Below, in pieces: positions 11,520 to 25,109 of a stretch of 64,000 bases of DNA. Position numbers and translations under genes: made by a program. The notes below the pieces were generated by a model. The model was not told the origin of the DNA, did no database searches, and worked only from the letters and a program-made list of their open reading frames with translations. Within the stretch, counting starts at the first letter, position 1, and each line of letters starts with the position of its first letter. The DNA is from Diogma glabrata (lineage: Eukaryota; Arthropoda; Insecta; Diptera; Cylindrotomidae). Where the stretch lies: the NCBI GenBank assembly GCA_963693315.1, contig OY856186.1, forward strand, positions 281,226,346 through 281,290,345, in the 5' to 3' direction.

Positions 11520-14500
11520 AATTTGATTGAAATAATTAAAATTAAGGAAAAATAATAATTCTAAGTATATATATATAAATTTCAACATTAAATAAAAGTA
11601 TATTATTTAATTAAGAACTAAATTGCTACTTTTTGTGTTGAGTCTATAGTTTGGCACAATCATAGACAAAACACAAAAAGTCACTTCAGATCCGAATGAA
11701 ATACACTATCTTTTCGGCAAACGTTTAAATTTTTTATAAATATGAAATTAATACATCAAACTTTTTACTATAAATATAAAACTCAAACTTTTTATTATAA
11801 ATATTAACATAACTTTATATTATAAAATTTATAACTTTTTATTATAAAACTTATTATCGTCATACTTCCAAAAAATTAAAAAAACTTTAAATTAGTATAG
11901 ATAAAATTTTATATCAAAACAATCTTTCAATTCAAAATTTCATAATCCAATCAAAATATTTGTTATTTTTTGTCTTTATAGTTATACAATTTTAATATTA
12001 TGCATAATTTCATGTTATGTTACTTTTGCTGTTGCCGTAAAAATATGAGTTACTTGTTCTGCCGCCGTAAAAAAAATGACGTTATATGTTAAAAAAGTAA
12101 GACTGCCGTTTGCAGTTTACGACAGTTTGCCGTAAAACATTTGTTTACAATCATATTAACAAAAATTAAATTAATTTTAAGCAAAGATTGAAAATTATGT
12201 TAAATAAAACTAATAATTATATCAAGAAAGGTTTGAAAATAATTTTGATACTAATTCTATAGGCGTACATTTTTTATGTAATCAAACCTCGCCGAAACAA
12301 TTTTATGTTAATGACCCTTTGTGCCTTTTTATAATCAGTCGTTTTAGAGAAAAATAATTCAGACCGACACAATCCGATAAGAACTTTTGCCTTCTCAAAT
12401 CACATCAATAACTCCTTGTTGGCATATCTTTCATGAAATTTGCGTGACGAGATGGATGAAAATTGAAATTTAATCAAAATTACTCTGCCAACAAATAGTA
12501 AAGTAGATAATTGATTGCTACACTCGAAATTGACAAGATAATAAATATTGCCTAATGGTACGATTTCCAAACCACTAACGCAATCTCGTTACAAGAACGC
12601 AGCAATGAAGTTGTTATACAGTTGCAATGACAATAAAATTCTGTTGATTTTATCAATACTAAAACATTATTTTTCATATCTAATTTTGCAAACTAACGTG
12701 TGATTTTCAGAGGTAAAGTAAAGAGCCTATCAATTCAAGTATAAGGATGTTAAAATGAAGAAAGGAAGAAAAAATAAAAAAACATAATCCTTTTACGACT
12801 CCCAGACCCCAGTATACATTCTCATAGAAAAAAATAAAAACAATGAAGAATAAAAAACAAACAAAAATAAAAGGCAAAGAAAAGACACGGCGAAAACAAT
12901 TCTAAATGAATGATTAGTGTGGTAAATTAGCAGCAGAAAATTTTCCTTCGTACTTTTAAATTTCCCATTTTCTTTTTGCATTTTTATAAATATTAAAGAA
13001 AATGAATGCAGGAAAAAATTCTAAAGGTTGTGAAAAACACAGGGGAGACTGTGAATGGGAGTTTGGATAAAATTGATATATTGCCTAATTAAAAATTTAA
13101 ATTTTTGTTTTTTTTTTTCTGTCGTGTTCTATACGTTACGTATTTATACAAATAAATTCCTATAACAAAACGATATTCTTTTTATATTCGTTGGAATTAA
13201 TTATTCACAGGGAGTGAGATATTAAACAAAAATAAAGAAAAATTATTGTGTTCTTAGAGATTAAACAATTCCAGACTAGGGAGATAATAAATAAGTTATA
13301 TAGTTTTGTGACTTGATGATTAAAACCAAAGATTAACAAAAATGTATATAAATGAGAGAAAAGAGCAACAATTGTTTGTTTTTTGTATATATTAAAGCTG
13401 ACGGATAAATGTTAATGATAGGAATAAGTTACTAAGAAAAAAATTATTTTTATGTTGTAAAGATTATAAGAATTTGCATAGTCTTAACAATTACACAAAG
13501 TCTTACACATATTCCAAACAGCATAATTTCAACAAAACAAAAACGTCAAGATAAACATTTTAATCATAATTAATTGTCATGACAACATAATACAAAATAC
13601 TTAAAACAAAAAGTTTTGTTAAACATTTTTTAATGTCACACTTAAATTGACATTAGTCACAAAAGTTTTATAATATGAAAATCATATTCCGACTGTCTGA
13701 GTATTCTTTTTTGTTTTTCATTTCCTTCGTGCAAAAATTATAAAAAGTCGGAAAAATGAAAATACAAAAAACAAGCACGCAACCCCTTTTTATGAAAATT
13801 CTTTTTATGTTAATTTAATTTTACTCAAAATGGGTTACAAATAAACCTGTTGTTGTTTATTTAAAATCACTAAGTTCAATGACTAAAAATTAGATTGAAA
13901 TTCAGTTGACGTATGACAATGTAAAACATACATATGTAAAATTTGTTGGCGAACAAAATTCATTGTCATGAAATACAAAAGTGACATATTCCAGTTTTTT
14001 TTATTAAAACAAACAAACACTAACCGTAAAAATAAATCAAATGATATGTCGGAAAGTCTAACACCAAGGAAAAAATGAAAATGTCAAATTCAATATTTTT
14101 ACTTTTATATGTTTTTTCACGGCTGAAACTAACGGGATTTTTATTAATTTTGGTTTTCATTTCTAAAATATTTCAAATGAGTCGTATTATTTTTTTTAAT
14201 TTTAATATTTAATATTTTAGCATGGAAATGTGTTCTGCAAGGACCAGATGAATTCTTTGAAAGCTATTACCTGCAACACTAATTAAAAATATTTGCTTCT
14301 GGTTCAATTAAGTGTTTTTTCCAATACCTTGCACGATTTACACCACTCATGGTCAATTTTCAGATAGCTCTAGATTGGTATTTAGATGCTTAAATGCATA
14401 TTTAAATGCACTGCCAGTAAAGATGATCATTGGCACAGGTGTCATTACACCTTTATCTGGCTCGTTTGATAATCATTTGGCGTGAGCTACTCTATACCTG

Positions 14501-15530
14501 GTTCATTTATTTACCACAACGAATAAAACATTCAAATTCAAACAAAACCTAATACTATCGTTGTGAAACAACTCAGATACATGACAAAGGACTAAATATC
14601 TAATTTGTGATTAAGAATTTTTTCCACTTTAGGCTTTTTATTCTTATGACTTATGACTTTTGAACTGATTCTTTTGGTTCACACTTCACTTTGGTTCACA
14701 TTTTAGAGTTAAATGAGATTCTTTCACTCAACTTCTAATTACCAGCTATTGATTCAGGATTCAGAATAACCATTATAAACTGCCGAGTAGCCGCTTCTCC
14801 GCACACATACTCAGTTTGTAAGATCGGATCTAACTCCTCAGCTCATTACAAATGCTAAAATGAACTCAATAAGTTTAAAAATAGGAACTGGAGCAGAGCT
14901 TGAAGCACTGCTTTACACGCAGAGAGACACTGACGTGACGACCAATTATGTGACTTCACATTTATCGACTGATATTGTTTAATTGTAAGCTGCTTCAGGC
15001 GCATTAGATGATTTTAATAGAGAAAAAATTGTCATTGATATAAAACGTGATCGTAAAAACTATTGTTTTCAACTGGTTTCATACTGCGGACCAATAAGTA
15101 ATGTATGATTATATTTCAGACTTTATAAAATATTTCATGTTAGATGGGTGTAAGGGCAGGTTATATCTTGCTCACACTTACCTGCATAATGATAATTAAA
15201 ACAAAAGGTTCATCTTTGTTAAGAAATAAAGATTCTGGAAACCAAAAAAAGGAAAGAATGAATTTTTGTGTATAATGAATAGAGTTTAAAACGCTTCTTA
15301 TATCACTTATTTACTCCGTTCTTTCGTAGCGAATAAAATAGAAAAATAAAATATTCCCATAATACATTTCCCACAATACTTGCATAATTAGACAAATCAT
15401 TCAGAAAAAAAGTCTATTTTTATTTTTAATACGAAGTAGGGATTGCAAATTTTAATGAAAAAATCAATATCGGGATTTCGAGATTGATTAATTAATTTTA
15501 AAAAAAATAAAAATCTTAAAAAAACATTTA
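11520..15530 (+). repeat. 4.0-kb tandem duplication, copy 1
   Basis: The block repeats directly and almost without change at 15531-19536. Differences seen by eye: a 6-base indel near 12570/16578, one or two length changes in the T run near 13110/17110, and single substitutions near 13088/17089, 14740/18747 and 15120/19126. It contains no convincing gene. A 62-codon frame (12981-12793, minus) is identical in both copies but has no homology I recognise. The block ends 94 bases inside a hAT element whose complete form follows copy 2. Confidence 0.93.
11590..12140 (+). repeat. long subterminal repeat arm (also at 15600-16150, inverted at 19650-20200)
   Basis: The arm contains 'TTTTTGTGTTGAGTCTATAG', then 'TTCGGCAAACGTT' and 'TTATTATCGTCATA', ending in motifs such as 'CTGCCGTTTGCAG'. 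The same order appears in reverse complement at about 20200-19650 with substantial divergence. The pair resembles the long inverted repeats of a DNA transposon. Its limits are not clear and one arm lies inside the hAT element at 19444-21088. Confidence 0.6.
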
Positions 15531-18500
15531 AATTTGATTGAAATAATTAAAATTAAGGAAAAATAATAATTCTAAGTATATATATATAAATTTCAACATT
15601 AAATAAAAGTATATTATTTAATTAAGAACTAAATTGCTACTTTTTGTGTTGAGTCTATAGTTTGGCACAATCATAGACAAAACACAAAAAGTCACTTCAG
15701 ATCCGAATGAAATACACTATCTTTTCGGCAAACGTTTAAATTTTTTATAAATATGAAATTAATACATCAAACTTTTTACTATAAATATAAAACTCAAACT
15801 TTTTATTATAAATATTAACATAACTTTATATTATAAAATTTATAACTTTTTATTATAAAACTTATTATCGTCATACTTCCAAAAAATTAAAAAAACTTTA
15901 AATTAGTATAGATAAAATTTTATATCAAAACAATCTTTCAATTCAAAATTTCATAATCCAATCAAAATATTTGTTATTTTTTGTCTTTATAGTTATACAA
16001 TTTTAATATTATGCATAATTTCATGTTATGTTACTTTTGCTGTTGCCGTAAAAATATGAGTTACTTGTTCTGCCGCCGTAAAAAAAATGACGTTATATGT
16101 TAAAAAAGTAAGACTGCCGTTTGCAGTTTACGACAGTTTGCCGTAAAACATTTGTTTACAATCATATTAACAAAAATTAAATTAATTTTAAGCAAAGATT
16201 GAAAATTATGTTAAATAAAACTAATAATTATATCAAGAAAGGTTTGAAAATAATTTTGATACTAATTCTATAGGCGTACATTTTTTATGTAATCAAACCT
16301 CGCCGAAACAATTTTATGTTAATGACCCTTTGTGCCTTTTTATAATCAGTCGTTTTAGAGAAAAATAATTCAGACCGACACAATCCGATAAGAACTTTTG
16401 CCTTCTCAAATCACATCAATAACTCCTTGTTGGCATATCTTTCATGAAATTTGCGTGACGAGATGGATGAAAATTGAAATTTAATCAAAATTACTCTGCC
16501 AACAAATAGTAAAGTAGATAATTGATTGCTACACTCGAAATTGACAAGATAATAAATATTGCCTAATGGTACGATTTCACTAACGCAATCTCGTTACAAG
16601 AACGCAGCAATGAAGTTGTTATACAGTTGCAATGACAATAAAATTCTGTTGATTTTATCAATACTAAAACATTATTTTTCATATCTAATTTTGCAAACTA
16701 ACGTGTGATTTTCAGAGGTAAAGTAAAGAGCCTATCAATTCAAGTATAAGGATGTTAAAATGAAGAAAGGAAGAAAAAATAAAAAAACATAATCCTTTTA
16801 CGACTCCCAGACCCCAGTATACATTCTCATAGAAAAAAATAAAAACAATGAAGAATAAAAAACAAACAAAAATAAAAGGCAAAGAAAAGACACGGCGAAA
16901 ACAATTCTAAATGAATGATTAGTGTGGTAAATTAGCAGCAGAAAATTTTCCTTCGTACTTTTAAATTTCCCATTTTCTTTTTGCATTTTTATAAATATTA
17001 AAGAAAATGAATGCAGGAAAAAATTCTAAAGGTTGTGAAAAACACAGGGGAGACTGTGAATGGGAGTTTGGATAAAATTGATATATTGTCTAATTAAAAA
17101 TTTAAATTTTTGTTTTTTTTTTCTGTCGTTGTGTTCTATACGTTACGTATTTATACAAATAAATTCCTATAACAAAACGATATTCTTTTTATATTCGTTG
17201 GAATTAATTATTCACAGGGAGTGAGATATTAAACAAAAATAAAGAAAAATTATTGTGTTCTTAGAGATTAAACAATTCCAGACTAGGGAGATAATAAATA
17301 AGTTATATAGTTTTGTGACTTGATGATTAAAACCAAAGATTAACAAAAATGTATATAAATGAGAGAAAAGAGCAACAATTGTTTGTTTTTTGTATATATT
17401 AAAGCTGACGGATAAATGTTAATGATAGGAATAAGTTACTAAGAAAAAAATTATTTTTATGTTGTAAAGATTATAAGAATTTGCATAGTCTTAACAATTA
17501 CACAAAGTCTTACACATATTCCAAACAGCATAATTTCAACAAAACAAAAACGTCAAGATAAACATTTTAATCATAATTAATTGTCATGACAACATAATAC
17601 AAAATACTTAAAACAAAAAGTTTTGTTAAACATTTTTTAATGTCACACTTAAATTGACATTAGTCACAAAAGTTTTATAATATGAAAATCATATTCCGAC
17701 TGTCTGAGTATTCTTTTTTGTTTTTCATTTCCTTCGTGCAAAAATTATAAAAAGTCGGAAAAATGAAAATACAAAAAACAAGCACGCAACCCCTTTTTAT
17801 GAAAATTCTTTTTATGTTAATTTAATTTTACTCAAAATGGGTTACAAATAAACCTGTTGTTGTTTATTTAAAATCACTAAGTTCAATGACTAAAAATTAG
17901 ATTGAAATTCAGTTGACGTATGACAATGTAAAACATACATATGTAAAATTTGTTGGCGAACAAAATTCATTGTCATGAAATACAAAAGTGACATATTCCA
18001 GTTTTTTTTATTAAAACAAACAAACACTAACCGTAAAAATAAATCAAATGATATGTCGGAAAGTCTAACACCAAGGAAAAAATGAAAATGTCAAATTCAA
18101 TATTTTTACTTTTATATGTTTTTTCACGGCTGAAACTAACGGGATTTTTATTAATTTTGGTTTTCATTTCTAAAATATTTCAAATGAGTCGTATTATTTT
18201 TTTTAATTTTAATATTTAATATTTTAGCATGGAAATGTGTTCTGCAAGGACCAGATGAATTCTTTGAAAGCTATTACCTGCAACACTAATTAAAAATATT
18301 TGCTTCTGGTTCAATTAAGTGTTTTTTCCAATACCTTGCACGATTTACACCACTCATGGTCAATTTTCAGATAGCTCTAGATTGGTATTTAGATGCTTAA
18401 ATGCATATTTAAATGCACTGCCAGTAAAGATGATCATTGGCACAGGTGTCATTACACCTTTATCTGGCTCGTTTGATAATCATTTGGCGTGAGCTACTCT

Positions 18501-19536
18501 ATACCTGGTTCATTTATTTACCACAACGAATAAAACATTCAAATTCAAACAAAACCTAATACTATCGTTGTGAAACAACTCAGATACATGACAAAGGACT
18601 AAATATCTAATTTGTGATTAAGAATTTTTTCCACTTTAGGCTTTTTATTCTTATGACTTATGACTTTTGAACTGATTCTTTTGGTTCACACTTCACTTTG
18701 GTTCACATTTTAGAGTTAAATGAGATTCTTTCACTCAACTTCTAATAACCAGCTATTGATTCAGGATTCAGAATAACCATTATAAACTGCCGAGTAGCCG
18801 CTTCTCCGCACACATACTCAGTTTGTAAGATCGGATCTAACTCCTCAGCTCATTACAAATGCTAAAATGAACTCAATAAGTTTAAAAATAGGAACTGGAG
18901 CAGAGCTTGAAGCACTGCTTTACACGCAGAGAGACACTGACGTGACGACCAATTATGTGACTTCACATTTATCGACTGATATTGTTTAATTGTAAGCTGC
19001 TTCAGGCGCATTAGATGATTTTAATAGAGAAAAAATTGTCATTGATATAAAACGTGATCGTAAAAACTATTGTTTTCAACTGGTTTCATACTGCGGACCA
19101 ATAAGTAATGTATGATTATATTTCAGGATTTATAAAATATTTCATGTTAGATGGGTGTAAGGGCAGGTTATATCTTGCTCACACTTACCTGCATAATGAT
19201 AATTAAAACAAAAGGTTCATCTTTGTTAAGAAATAAAGATTCTGGAAACCAAAAAAAGGAAAGAATGAATTTTTGTGTATAATGAATAGAGTTTAAAACG
19301 CTTCTTATATCACTTATTTACTCCGTTCTTTCGTAGCGAATAAAATAGAAAAATAAAATATTCCCATAATACATTTCCCACAATACTTGCATAATTAGAC
19401 AAATCATTCAGAAAAAAAGTCTATTTTTATTTTTAATACGAAGTAGGGATTGCAAATTTTAATGAAAAAATCAATATCGGGATTTCGAGATTGATTAATT
19501 AATTTTAAAAAAAATAAAAATCTTAAAAAAACATTT
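15531..19536 (+). repeat. 4.0-kb tandem duplication, copy 2
   Basis: Direct repeat of 11520-15530. The junction reads '..AAAAAAACATTTA|AATTTGATTG..', with short A/T homology at the breakpoint. Near-identity over 4 kb implies a very recent event or an assembly duplication. Copy 2 runs on into the rest of the hAT element at 19444-21088. In copy 1 only that element's first 94 bases precede the junction. Confidence 0.93.
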
Positions 19537-21088
19537 TTTTCTGTACTTTAATCGTGCATTATGATGCAAGGAGCTAAAGATTTTGGAGCACCTTGATTTG
19601 CACCCACATTAAGTCAAAAATAGCTTATCGCCGCAAGCAAAATATTTAAAAAAAATTGTTTTTCGGCAAACGGCTGTAAAGTTTAACTTTACTGCCGCTA
19701 GGGAGCTAGTTAAAGTCTTACTTTTTTACTTATAATCAAAGCGGCTGCAAAATTAACGCCATTTTTATTGTATATTACGGCGGCAGTAAAGTAACATTTG
19801 TTATTTGTTATTTTGTTATTTTTTCAAACAAATTGTATAACTATGACAACAAAAAATAAGAAATTGATTCTGATTGGATGATGTAATGTTGAACTATTGT
19901 ATGTAACTATGACAACAAAACATAACAAATAGTTTAATTGGATAATGAAATTTTGAGTTGGAGCTTACTTTGATAAAAAATTTTATTTATACAAATTTTA
20001 ATTGTTTTTTACTTTTTGGACGTAATTATGACGATAATAAATCATATTTATAAAAATTTTGACGTATTAATTTTATATTTATAAACAATTTGAACGTTTG
20101 CCGAAAAAATAATGTATGTACCTACGGTCGGCCGTCAAACTATAGACTCAACACAAAAAGTAGCACTTTAGCTCCTAATTAAATAATGTACTTTTTATAA
20201 ATTTGCATAAAATTTGAAATAAAAATATGTTGAGCCTTTGGCAAAATATTTGTTGTTTTTTCAAAATAATTGTATAACTGTGACAACAAATAATAACAAT
20301 AATTTTAATTTGATTATGAAATTTTGAATTTAAAGGCTGCTTTGATAAAAATTTCTAGTTTTTATAGAATTCAAACAAATATAAATGTTTTTTACTTTTT
20401 TGGACGTAACTATGACAACAAAATATATGCTTAAAAAGTGACACTTTACGGTTGCAAATCACAGTAATAAAGTACCACTTTATTTTGTAGGCGAATAAAA
20501 AATATATTTAAATAATAATATAACAAAATTAAATAAATCAGTGACGTTTGTAAATCAACAATAGAACATGCTATAGTTAACAATTATATCAACATTAAAC
20601 ATTTCAATAAAATAATTTTTTCTATATTTTAAAATATATTTAAATATTAATAATAATAATTCAGTCTAGGAAATTGAAAATTAGAAATAATCAAAAAAGA
20701 ACATTTAAATAATAAAATTGCAAATTGCAATCACAATTCACATTAAAAAATAGAAAATGATTTAAGACTTTGATCTTTATTGGTAGCTTTATTCTTTATG
20801 ATAACAATTTCCACGAACCGAATCACCAATCAACATAAAAATATCCTGTATGATATTCTATATGAAATGATGTTGCACATTAAGGATTTTTTAATATGTT
20901 TAGAAATAAATACAATCAAATGATATTTATTTCGTTATAGGGATTTTTGAGTTTAGAAATAACACACTATTTTCCCTTTAATATTGAAATACCGGTATTT
21001 TAAAATGCTAATACCGGGCTTTCGAGGTTGAAAAATTCGTTCGAATCCCAATATTCTGGGATTCGAAATCCCGGAATTGCAATCCCTA
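19444..21088. mobile_element. non-autonomous hAT element with exact 8-bp target duplication
   Basis: Both ends read TAGGGATTGCAA inward. The flanking 8 bases are ATACGAAG on the left (19436-19443) and ATACGAAG on the right (21089-21096). Length is 1645 bases. No transposase frame is present, and the interior includes a block related in inverse orientation to 15600-16150. The 8-bp duplication and short inverted ends are diagnostic of hAT elements. A matching left end with the same ATACGAAG flank is at 15429-15437 in duplication copy 1. Confidence 0.85.
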
Positions 21089-21109
21089 ATACGAAGGAAG
21101 GAATCAACT

Positions 21110-21172
21110 TTGAAGCAAAACGTGTTAAACGTGTGAGTATTTGAACGTGTTAAACGTGTGAGTATTTGAAAA
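21110..21172 (+). repeat. short tandem duplication
   Basis: The unit 'AACGTGTTAAACGTGTGAGT' plus 'ATTTG' occurs twice in tandem (about 25 bases each). It lies just outside the hAT right flank. Confidence 0.7.
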
Positions 21173-21439
21173 AAAAAATGTATCACATATCCTTCCGGCA
21201 ACTACAAATATAGGTTTTGTTTGTTTTTTAATTTTTTACATCCATAATTGTATGCGTAGTTAGTCTAAATAGAATTAAATAAACTGAACTGCTGTTAATT
21301 TTACTCTGTTGGGCGATTGCTGTGAACACAATATTAGAATTTTCTGTGTTCTTTTATATATTCTTTTTTTTTATAAAGATTTACTAATCACCTGTCAAAC
21401 GAAAAAAGATTGTTGAAATCGGTATAGTCAGTCTTTAGC

Positions 21440-21900
21440 AATTTAATTTCAAAGTCACCTCGGATTGGCAAAATTTTCATTATACATGCAACACCTGTCT
21501 CGAATTGTTAAAAAAACACCACTATCACTTCTCGTAATAATGAAAAAAGTTTTCTTCTAGATGTCTATCTCACATCTAGGTCGAATATTACGAGTGTCAA
21601 TGTCGATAAGAGTTGTATTAAAAATTCACACCACTATTTGATCATATTAATTTTTAAAGCAGATTCACTAAAAACTATAGAATTTCCAAACGCTGTTAAA
21701 TATTTCACTTCTCACTTTCACTTTCACATATTAAAAAATTCGTTACCTTTTTAATAACGAAATTCCTACACAAATATTTATTTCAAACGCTGCAAAATTG
21801 GCTCGTATAAAAACAAATGTGGATTATTTAATATTTGGATCATAACAAAAACCCTTAGATCGTTCTGAAAATTTAAAGGACAATATATTAAACAAGATGA
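21440..21900 (+). pseudogene. LINE endonuclease-domain remnant, second plus-strand copy
   Basis: The segment is clearly homologous to 2040-2480. Shared blocks include 'TCACTTCTCGTAATAATG', 'CTATCTCACATCTA' and 'ATTACGAGTGTCAATGTCGAT'. Like that copy, it derives from the C-terminal part of the LINE endonuclease region. It is shorter and more decayed, with no open frame. Confidence 0.65.
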
Positions 21901-22620
21901 TCGACAACGAAAAGCACAAAACTAAATCAATAAGGATATTTGGTTAGTCTTCAGGTAATTTGGTTTTATTGTATTAATAAAATGTGCGCCATTACACATA
22001 GGAATGCTTCTGCATTGCAATATTCTGCATTTTTACTCTGTTTCTAAGATCTTCGGATCATCCATCTGTCCCACCTCTTTTAGTTAACTCATTTTCTTGT
22101 GTACATTATCGATTTATACCGTGTTGGATGAAACGGTAACAGTCTGTCTTATTTTACAGTAGATTTTGTCTCAGTATTTATCAAACATTCTTCGTATAGT
22201 TTATTGATTTGTATTAAATTTCATACTCATGTTGTTACTTGAGTTGGTAAACCCATAAATATTTTTAGACACATTTACGTCAATAATTGACCTTTTAGTT
22301 GAAAATATATAATAAATTCTGTTTGTTTTAACACACCTTGGTTATAGTGAGTTGAACTAAAAATGTTCAAGTTTGTCTATAAGTTGTTTTGTTTAAAAAA
22401 CAGCAAAACTGAATCATCTAAAATGTAAATCTGTGCAAAGTTTTGAAAAAAAAAAAGAATTAACCAAATATGAAGGTAAAGGATAATATCTGCTGGTGAT
22501 TCTGCTATGAGACTATTTTGTGAAGATAAGCTCTCATTTTAACCCCAATTTGATTGTTGGTTGCTATTGTATTGTATTAGTTGCTATGTTTTATTAGTTG
22601 CTATGTACTGTAATAAAATA
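21900..22620. other. non-coding stretch
   Basis: AT-rich sequence with no frame, terminus or repeat I can assign. Short repeats of 'TTAGTTGCTATGT' occur near 22575-22610. Confidence 0.4.
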
Positions 22621-22623
22621 AAA

Positions 22624-24540
22624 TATGGAGGGGCTGAAATCTCAAGCTCTGAGATATCAAGACTTGGGTCTGGGCTAAGGATTTTGATATAGTTTTCGGT
22701 AAAAAACTTTTATGAGGACATTGTTTTTAGTTTTGGTCAGCGATGTATATTTAGCGTTTCGAGAAAATATTACAAAATCACAAATTCATATTTCTTTCAA
22801 AATTTCAAAAATATTGTAAAAATTAAATAAAATCAAATATTTAAACTTTTTCCAAAATTCTAAAAATATTGCAAAATATATAACAATATCAAAAATTGAT
22901 ACTTTTAACAAAATTCCAAAAATTATACTAAAACCAAAATTTTAAAATTTTTCAAAATTCTAAATATATTCCAAAAATTCTTACAAAATCAAAAATGGAA
23001 GCTTTTTTCAATTCTTAAACTATATACATAAATAAAAAATTCAAATATTCTATTTGTTCTAAAATATTGCAAAATTTATAACAAAATCAAATATTAAAAC
23101 TTTTTCCAAAATTCTAAAAATTTTGCAAAAATTATTACAAAATCAAAAATACAAACTTTTTTCAAAATTTAGAAAAAATATTTCAAAAACTATAAAAAAT
23201 TCAAAAATTTCCATGTTCAATTACATTTACGTAATATTCCAAAAATTAGAATAAAATCAAATATTTAGACTTTTTATAAATTCTAATAATATTCCAAAAA
23301 GTTCTTAAAATTCAAATATTCAAATTTTTTCAAAAATTCTAAAAATATTGCAAAAATTATTACAATATCAAAAATTGAAACTTTTTTCAAAATTCCGAAA
23401 ACTATAATAAAATCAAAAATTAAAAATTTTTCAAAATTCTAAAAATATTCCACAAAATAAATATTGAAACTTCTTACAAAATAAATATTGAAACTTTTTT
23501 CAAAATTCTAAAAATACATATGAATTCTATTTATTTTTCAAAATTCAAAAAATATTGCAAAAATTATAACATAATCAAAAATCAAAACTTTTTCCAAAAT
23601 TCTTAAAATATTGCAAAAATTGAAATTTTTTTCAAAATTTCAAAAATTATAATAAAATCAAAAGTTTAAAGTTTTTCAAAATTGTAAAAATATTCCAAAA
23701 ATTCTTACAAAATCAAAAATTGAAACTTTTTTTAAAATTCTAAAATTATATATAAAAAGAATAATATTTTTTTCAAAATTCTAAAACAATTGCAAAAATT
23801 TAAACAAAAAAAAATTAAAAGTTTTTCTAAAATTCTAAAAATATTGCAAAAATTATTACAAAATCAAATATACAAAATTTTTTTCAAAATTCCAAAAATT
23901 ATTCAAAAACTATAACAAATTCAAAAAATTTCTTTGTCCAATTTCTTTTCAATTACATTTACGTCATAAAAACAGCAAAAATTTTTTTTCCAAAACATTG
24001 GCATAAAAAATAAATGAAATCATTTTTTGACACACTTGACATTATTTTTTTGTCAAACTTATAATGCCATAATTCTCTATAATAATAATAAAATTTCATG
24101 TCAAACAAATTATTAATTTAATTTTTTCCAAAAAATTGGGCAAAACAATAAATAAAAATCTTTCTTTTGACACACTTGGCAACATATTTTTGACAAAATT
24201 ATAATGCCATAATTTTCAATAATAATAATAAAATCTCATGTTATTTGTATGACATTCCAAAAAATTGGCTAAAAAATAAATAAAACCATTTTTTGACACA
24301 CTTGACATTATTTTTTTGACAAACTTATAATGCCATAATTCTCTATAATAATAATAAAATTTCATGTCAAACAAATTATTAATTTAATTTTTTTCCAAAA
24401 AATTGAGTTAAAAAATAAATAAAAATCTTTCTTTTGACACACTTGACAACATTGTTTTGACAAACTTATAATGCCGTAATTCTCAATAATAATAATAAAA
24501 TTTCATGTCCAACGAATAATTAATTTTATTTATTTAACCG
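22624..24540 (+). repeat. TE terminus with AT-rich tandem arrays (inverse copy at 53400-54570)
   Basis: The block starts 'GGGGCTGAAATCTCAAGCTC' and has a unique part to about 22780. An array of degenerate units of roughly 60-70 bases ('CAAAATTCTAAAAATATTGC..') runs to about 23950. A second array follows at 23960-24540, with four units bearing 'TTTTGACACACTTGACA' near 24028, 24178, 24292 and 24434. Alternate units are more alike, giving a higher-order unit of about 260 bases. The unique part, first array and the 'CACACTTGACA' motif recur in reverse complement at 54570-53400. It looks like one end of an unrecognised repeat-rich transposon. Confidence 0.65.
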
Positions 24541-25090
24541 ACAGGAAAAAAATTTTAACAAAAATGTGTTTATAAATCACAAATAATCTTCTAAGTAATT
24601 GTTTAAAACACTTCATTTAAAACATACCAAAACAAATAGAAAATAAGAAAACTAAATATCAGTATTTGACAGTTTAAATCTTTATCTATTTAAATTTAAA
24701 AAATAAAACTGTACTTCATTGTACTCAAATTCGATGGAATTTACCGCTGGTACTTCGTGAAACATGATTAATAATTGTAAATAAAATTCCTTGTTTTAGT
24801 GTTTCGCAATTCCATTTTTATTATCAATAAATTAACGATTCAGCTATTTAATTTAGATGTTCCATCCCATTTCTATTGTGATAAGGGATTGTAGGGATTA
24901 CTTGAACCTCGATATATTTTTATGATCCCAAAATCCTGGGTTAAATGAAAAGAAAATCTCGCTATTACGGGATCGTCATATTTACCAGGATTAATCAATG
25001 AACAAACGGGATCCTATTAAAAAATCAGTAATATTAAAATCGCATGAAAAAAAACAGTTTTTGTTGGTTTGTAATGTTTTTGGTCTAGGG
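24540..25090. other. non-coding stretch with a hAT-like motif
   Basis: No frame of interest. 'TAGGGATTACTTGAACC' at about 24893 resembles the terminus style of the hAT element at 19444-21088, but no partner end or target duplication was found. Confidence 0.35.
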
Positions 25091-25109
25091 ATATGACAAT
25101 CCTGCGTAC

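Noticed and set aside
12793..16986. Identical 62-codon frames at 12793-12981 and 16798-16986
   Set aside because: Identity only reflects the recent 4-kb duplication. Composition is A/T driven and there is no motif.
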